Shown one piece after another: positions 7,081 through 9,409 of a stretch of 9,409 nucleotides of DNA. Made by a program: the position numbers and the translations under genes. A model generated the notes under the pieces. The model made no database searches. It was not told the origin of the DNA and was given only the letters and a program-made list of their open reading frames with translations. Origin of the DNA: Actinobacteria bacterium ADurb.Bin346 (GTDB lineage: Bacteria; Actinomycetota; Humimicrobiia; Humimicrobiales; Humimicrobiaceae); the NCBI GenBank assembly GCA_002068775.1, contig MWAX01000100.1, forward strand, positions 1 through 9,409. The letters run 5' to 3'. Position 1 is the first letter of the stretch. Every line of letters starts with the position of its first letter.

Positions 7081-7802
7081 TTATATTACCGGCAATAGAT
7101 ATAATTGACGGAAAGTGTGTAAGGCTCACCAGGGGTGATTTCAAAACCAGTAAAAAATACTGTGACGACCCCTTAGAAATGGCAATGAAATGGAAATCAT
7201 CCGGTGCTTCATGGCTGCATATAGTTGACCTTGATGGAGCAAGGACGGGTTCCCCCAAAAATCTTGGACTGGCTGCAAAGATCAAATCAGGGACAGGTTT
7301 GAAAACAGAATTTGGTGGAGGAATAAGGAAAATGAAAGACCTGGATGAAGCGATAAATGCCGGGATGGACAGAGTGATAGTCGGAACTGCTGTTTTGGAA
7401 GATAAGGATTTTCTAATTGAAGCTTCGGGCAAATATAAAGAAAAAATATTAGTAAGTGTGGATTTTGACAGCAGTGGCAGGATATACACCAGGGGCTGGC
7501 AGCGGGGCTCAAGTTCAGAAATAAGCACATTCCTTCCCGCATTGAAACAGTCCGGAATCAGTGAAATAATAATAACCAATATCACAAGAGACGGAACACT
7601 TTCGGGTCCTGATATTGAGTTAATAAAAAAGATCCTGAAGATTTCAGGCTTAAAACTTATTATTGCCGGAGGCGTGACCAGTATTGATGATATAAAAAAG
7701 CTTAAATCGCTAAAAAAACATGGGGTCACCGGTGTAATAATAGGCAAAGCACTTTATGAAGAAAGGATAAATCTGCCGCAGGCAATTGCTGCAGCTAAAT
7801 AG
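7077..7802 (+). CDS. hisA: ProFAR isomerase, 1-(5-phosphoribosyl)-5-[(5-phosphoribosylamino)methylideneamino]imidazole-4-carboxamide isomerase (HisA)
   Basis: HisA opens the ribose of ProFAR by an Amadori rearrangement to give PRFAR, the substrate of HisF. The 241-aa protein is a full-length (beta/alpha)8 barrel with phosphate-binding sites in both halves. Visible marks are ILPAIDIIDGKCVRL with the catalytic D8, HIVDLDGA, EFGGGIR, VIVGTAV, the second catalytic aspartate D129 in SVDFDSSGRIYTRGW, ITNITRDGTLSGPD (T170, D172), IIAGGVTS and VIIGKALYEE. The Trp in RGW and the acid-base pair favour HisA over HisF. It starts at ATG 7077 after GGAGG and overlaps the hisH-remnant stop by four bases. 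It is intact, but both of its usual neighbours, hisH upstream and hisF downstream, survive only as fragments. Confidence 0.96.
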   Translation: MIILPAIDIIDGKCVRLTRGDFKTSKKYCDDPLEMAMKWKSSGASWLHIVDLDGARTGSPKNLGLAAKIKSGTGLKTEFGGGIRKMKDLDEAINAGMDRVIVGTAVLEDKDFLIEASGKYKEKILVSVDFDSSGRIYTRGWQRGSSSEISTFLPALKQSGISEIIITNITRDGTLSGPDIELIKKILKISGLKLIIAGGVTSIDDIKKLKSLKKHGVTGVIIGKALYEERINLPQAIAAAK

Positions 7803-7808
7803 GTGGTA

Positions 7809-7918
7809 ATGATATCAAAAAGTATTACTTCTTTGTTTTTATATCCCGCTATGGCAGACATAGCATAAGGCAGGCAAAAGAATATTTAAAATCTTGTGGT
7901 TTAGATGTGAGGTTATAA
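7809..7918 (+). pseudogene. hisF: Deletion remnant of hisF (imidazole glycerol phosphate synthase, cyclase subunit)
   Basis: The gap between hisA and hisI ends with an open frame reading YGRHSI (from 7850) then RQAKEYLKSCGLDVRL and TAA at 7916-7918. This is a textbook HisF C terminus, usually of the form ASIFHYGxxSIxxxKEYLxxxGxxVRL. The stop lies one base before the hisI ATG. At the other end, ATG 7809 follows AGGTGGT at 7801-7807 and reads MISKSI in a different frame, weakly like the HisF start MxxKRIIPCLD; that frame meets a stop at 7866-7868. Only about 110 bases of a gene of about 760 are left. The whole barrel core with both catalytic aspartates is missing, so no HisF function can remain. 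The C-terminal match is strong; the N-terminal match is tentative. Confidence 0.72.
7909..7912 (+). promoter_or_regulatory. Ribosome binding site of hisI inside the hisF remnant
   Basis: GAGG (followed by T) lies seven bases before ATG 7920 and overlaps the codons for the final Val-Arg of the hisF remnant. This gives a reason for selection to keep the last hisF codons. Confidence 0.7.
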
Positions 7919-7919
7919 A

Positions 7920-8570
7920 ATGGAAAATGAAAATCTGTTTCTGATACCGGCAATAATACAGGATTATAACAGCGGGCAGGTCCTGATGTTTGCATATATG
8001 ACAAAACAGTCTCTGAAAAAGACTCTTGAAACAGGAACTACATGGTTCTACAGCAGAAGCAGGCAAAAGCTTTGGAACAAAGGCGAGACTTCCGGCAACA
8101 TCCAGGAAGTGAAGGAAATAAGTTTTGACTGTGATATGGACACAGTGCTGATAAAAGTCATTCAGAATGGCTATGCCTGCCATACCGGCAGCAGGAGCTG
8201 TTTTTTTAACAAAATGGATATCACCGGCAAAGAGAAGTTCTTCCGGATTATAAATAAGCTAAATTTCACGCAAGCCAGCGCAGCTTCGGCATCAGATATA
8301 ATAGGAGAGCTTTATGATGTGATAAACCAGAGGATCAGGGAAAAAAAAGAGAATTCATACACATTTTCTTTGCATAAAAAAGGCCTTGATGAAATACTAA
8401 AAAAACTCGGGGAAGAATCAATAGAAGTCATTCTTGCTTCAAAGCATCAATCAAAAAAGCAGATTGTTTATGAAGTGGCAGATCTTTTATACCATCTTCT
8501 TGTGCTGCTTGCAGAAAAGAAAATCACAATCGGTGAAATTTATGATGAGCTGGATTCAAGACGCAAATGA
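7920..8570 (+). CDS. hisI: Bifunctional phosphoribosyl-AMP cyclohydrolase / phosphoribosyl-ATP pyrophosphatase (HisIE)
   Basis: This 216-aa fusion carries out the second and third steps of histidine synthesis. The N-terminal cyclohydrolase domain (about 5-105) opens the adenine ring of PR-AMP. It shows IPAIIQDYNSGQVLMFAYM, TTWFYSRSRQKLWNKGETSGN-type text at 40-60, and DCDMD (D70, D72, D74) for metal. C71, C87 and C94 (in ACHTGSRSC) form the zinc-ligand pattern. The C-terminal HisE domain (about 125-216) removes pyrophosphate from PR-ATP and has a MazG-like all-alpha fold. It has ELYDVINQRI, SYTFSLHKKGLDEILKKLGE, EESIE at 165-169 and EVADLLYHL with E185 and D188 as metal ligands. The start is set by GAGG seven bases upstream and by alignment of the short N terminus. 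Both domains look complete. Confidence 0.96.
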   Translation: MENENLFLIPAIIQDYNSGQVLMFAYMTKQSLKKTLETGTTWFYSRSRQKLWNKGETSGNIQEVKEISFDCDMDTVLIKVIQNGYACHTGSRSCFFNKMDITGKEKFFRIINKLNFTQASAASASDIIGELYDVINQRIREKKENSYTFSLHKKGLDEILKKLGEESIEVILASKHQSKKQIVYEVADLLYHLLVLLAEKKITIGEIYDELDSRRK

Positions 8571-8618
8571 AAGAATGCAAAAGATAATGCAGCCGGAATA
8601 AAAATAAAGAGGAAGAAG

Positions 8619-8624
8619 AGAGGA
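8619..8624 (+). promoter_or_regulatory. Ribosome binding site of pfkA
   Basis: AGAGGA lies five bases before ATG 8630 within a purine-rich stretch. It supports this start over the internal ATG nine codons later. The 59-base gap after hisIE shows no terminator or clear promoter, so read-through from the his genes is possible. Confidence 0.65.
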
Positions 8625-8629
8625 TCCTG

Positions 8630-9409
8630 ATGACAGGGAAAATTAAGAAAATAGCTATGATCACAAGCGGAGGCGATGCGAGCGGCATGAATGCTACTAT
8701 CAGGGCTGTTACAAGATATGCAGTGCATAAATCCATTGAAGTCATTGGCTTTTATGAAGGTTATAAAGGAATTATAAATAATAACTTTATTGAGCTCAGT
8801 GTAGATAGTGTGGGCGGCATAATAGATCGTGGCGGGACAATGCTTTATACCGCAAGGTCTGAAGAGTTCAAAACTGAAGAAGGTATGCAAAAAGCTATAG
8901 CCAGTCTTAAGAAAAATAATGTTGATGGCCTTATAGTTATAGGAGGAGAAGGCTCTTTTCGCGGAGTACACGACCTTCATGTCAGGGGTGTGCAGGCAGT
9001 TGGCATTCCCGGCTCTATAGACAATGACATTGCAGGAACTGATTACAGTATAGGTTTTGACACTGCCTTAAATGTAATAATCAGCCTGGTTTCAAAAATA
9101 CGTGATACAGCATTTTCCCACGACAGGATATTTGTAATCGAAGTAATGGGTCGAAGCTCTGGCCTTATTGCGATTAACTCGGGAGTTGCGTGTGCAGCTG
9201 ATTACATACTTATTCCTGAGATTAAGGCTGATATTGCAAAAATGGCTTCCAGAATCAAAAACCACAGGGAAGGGAAAAGACACACCCTCATAATTGTCGC
9301 AGAGGGGGCTGCAAAAGCAAGCGATGTAGCGGCATCAATTAAATTACTGGCCGGTCATGAAGTCAGAATATCCGTCCTTGGCCATATACAGAGAGGCGGT
9401 TCCCCTTCT
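8630..9409 (+). CDS. pfkA: 6-phosphofructokinase (PfkA), N-terminal 260 residues, cut by the window end
   Basis: PfkA phosphorylates fructose 6-phosphate to fructose 1,6-bisphosphate, the committed step of glycolysis. The frame runs uninterrupted for 260 codons to the last base; a bacterial PfkA is usually about 320-350 aa, so some 60-90 residues are missing. Visible motifs are ITSGGDASGMNATIRA, YEGYKG, GGIIDRGGTMLYTAR, VIGGEGSFRG, PGSIDNDIAGTDYSIGFDTAL (in two parts), VIEVMGRSSG and LGHIQRGGSPS. D131 in SIDND is the catalytic base (E. coli D127). The two positions that separate ATP- from pyrophosphate-users are both Gly (G108 after GGE, and G128 in PGSIDND), which predicts ATP. Two oddities: E107 replaces the usual Asp (E. 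coli D103), and Ser replaces Pro in GGDAPGMN. It begins at ATG 8630 after AGAGGA. Confidence 0.95.
   Translation, partial: MTGKIKKIAMITSGGDASGMNATIRAVTRYAVHKSIEVIGFYEGYKGIINNNFIELSVDSVGGIIDRGGTMLYTARSEEFKTEEGMQKAIASLKKNNVDGLIVIGGEGSFRGVHDLHVRGVQAVGIPGSIDNDIAGTDYSIGFDTALNVIISLVSKIRDTAFSHDRIFVIEVMGRSSGLIAINSGVACAADYILIPEIKADIAKMASRIKNHREGKRHTLIIVAEGAAKASDVAASIKLLAGHEVRISVLGHIQRGGSPS

Noticed and set aside
7031..7747. Long minus-strand open frame (238 codons) opposite hisA
   Set aside because: It is fully antisense to a convincing HisA, and its product is a Ser/Pro/Ile/Leu-rich string with no recognisable motif. It is a codon-bias shadow.
7809..7868. Short open frame MISKSI... after hisA as a genuine small protein
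   Set aside because: It has a very close RBS-like sequence but only 19 codons. It lies in the hisF deletion scar, and its start resembles a decayed hisF start.
7809..7918. Programmed frameshifting to join the two hisF-like pieces into a product
   Set aside because: Joining them would still lack nearly the whole barrel and both catalytic aspartates, so a functional product is not credible.

Overview
This is a bacterial chromosomal stretch with every gene on the + strand. Composition is moderately AT-rich, with many AAA/ATA codons and A-runs between genes. I cannot name the species. The gene content is housekeeping: a nickel-pincer cofactor gene, the replicative polymerase, histidine biosynthesis and glycolysis. 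The histidine pathway is of the type that pairs a short HisG with HisZ. LarB hints at an anaerobic or facultative lifestyle, which is inference only. I see no insertion sequence, prophage, CRISPR array, tRNA or rRNA, and no convincing rho-independent terminator.

Layout: the 3' part of larB (2-457); dnaE, the DNA polymerase III alpha subunit (487-4293); a short AT-rich gap with a good sigma70-type promoter (about 4307-4335); then hisZ (4380-5648), hisG (5632-6312), hisB (6384-6968), hisA (7077-7802), hisI/hisIE (7920-8570) and the 5' part of pfkA (8630-9409, running off the window). In Bacillus subtilis dnaE and pfkA flank malS and the acc genes; here the interval between them is filled by his genes.

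HisZ and HisG make phosphoribosyl-ATP, HisIE carries out the next two steps, HisA isomerises ProFAR to PRFAR, and HisB dehydrates imidazole glycerol phosphate. The step between HisA and HisB, imidazole glycerol phosphate synthase (HisH and HisF), has no intact gene here, and neither do hisC and hisD.

The main result of this reading is that the gaps where these genes normally sit are not empty. Before hisI there is a clear hisF C-terminal coding remnant, stopping one base before the hisI start. Before hisA there is a probable hisH C-terminal remnant whose stop overlaps the hisA start as ATGA. Before hisB there is a weaker hisC-like tail. The cluster looks like a complete his operon hollowed out by internal deletions that spared the last codons of each lost gene, which also hold the ribosome binding sites of the survivors. 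Two short tandem duplications flank hisB beside these scars. Either the missing enzymes are encoded elsewhere, the pathway is decaying, or the assembly is collapsed. I found no sign of a wholly new system beyond this.
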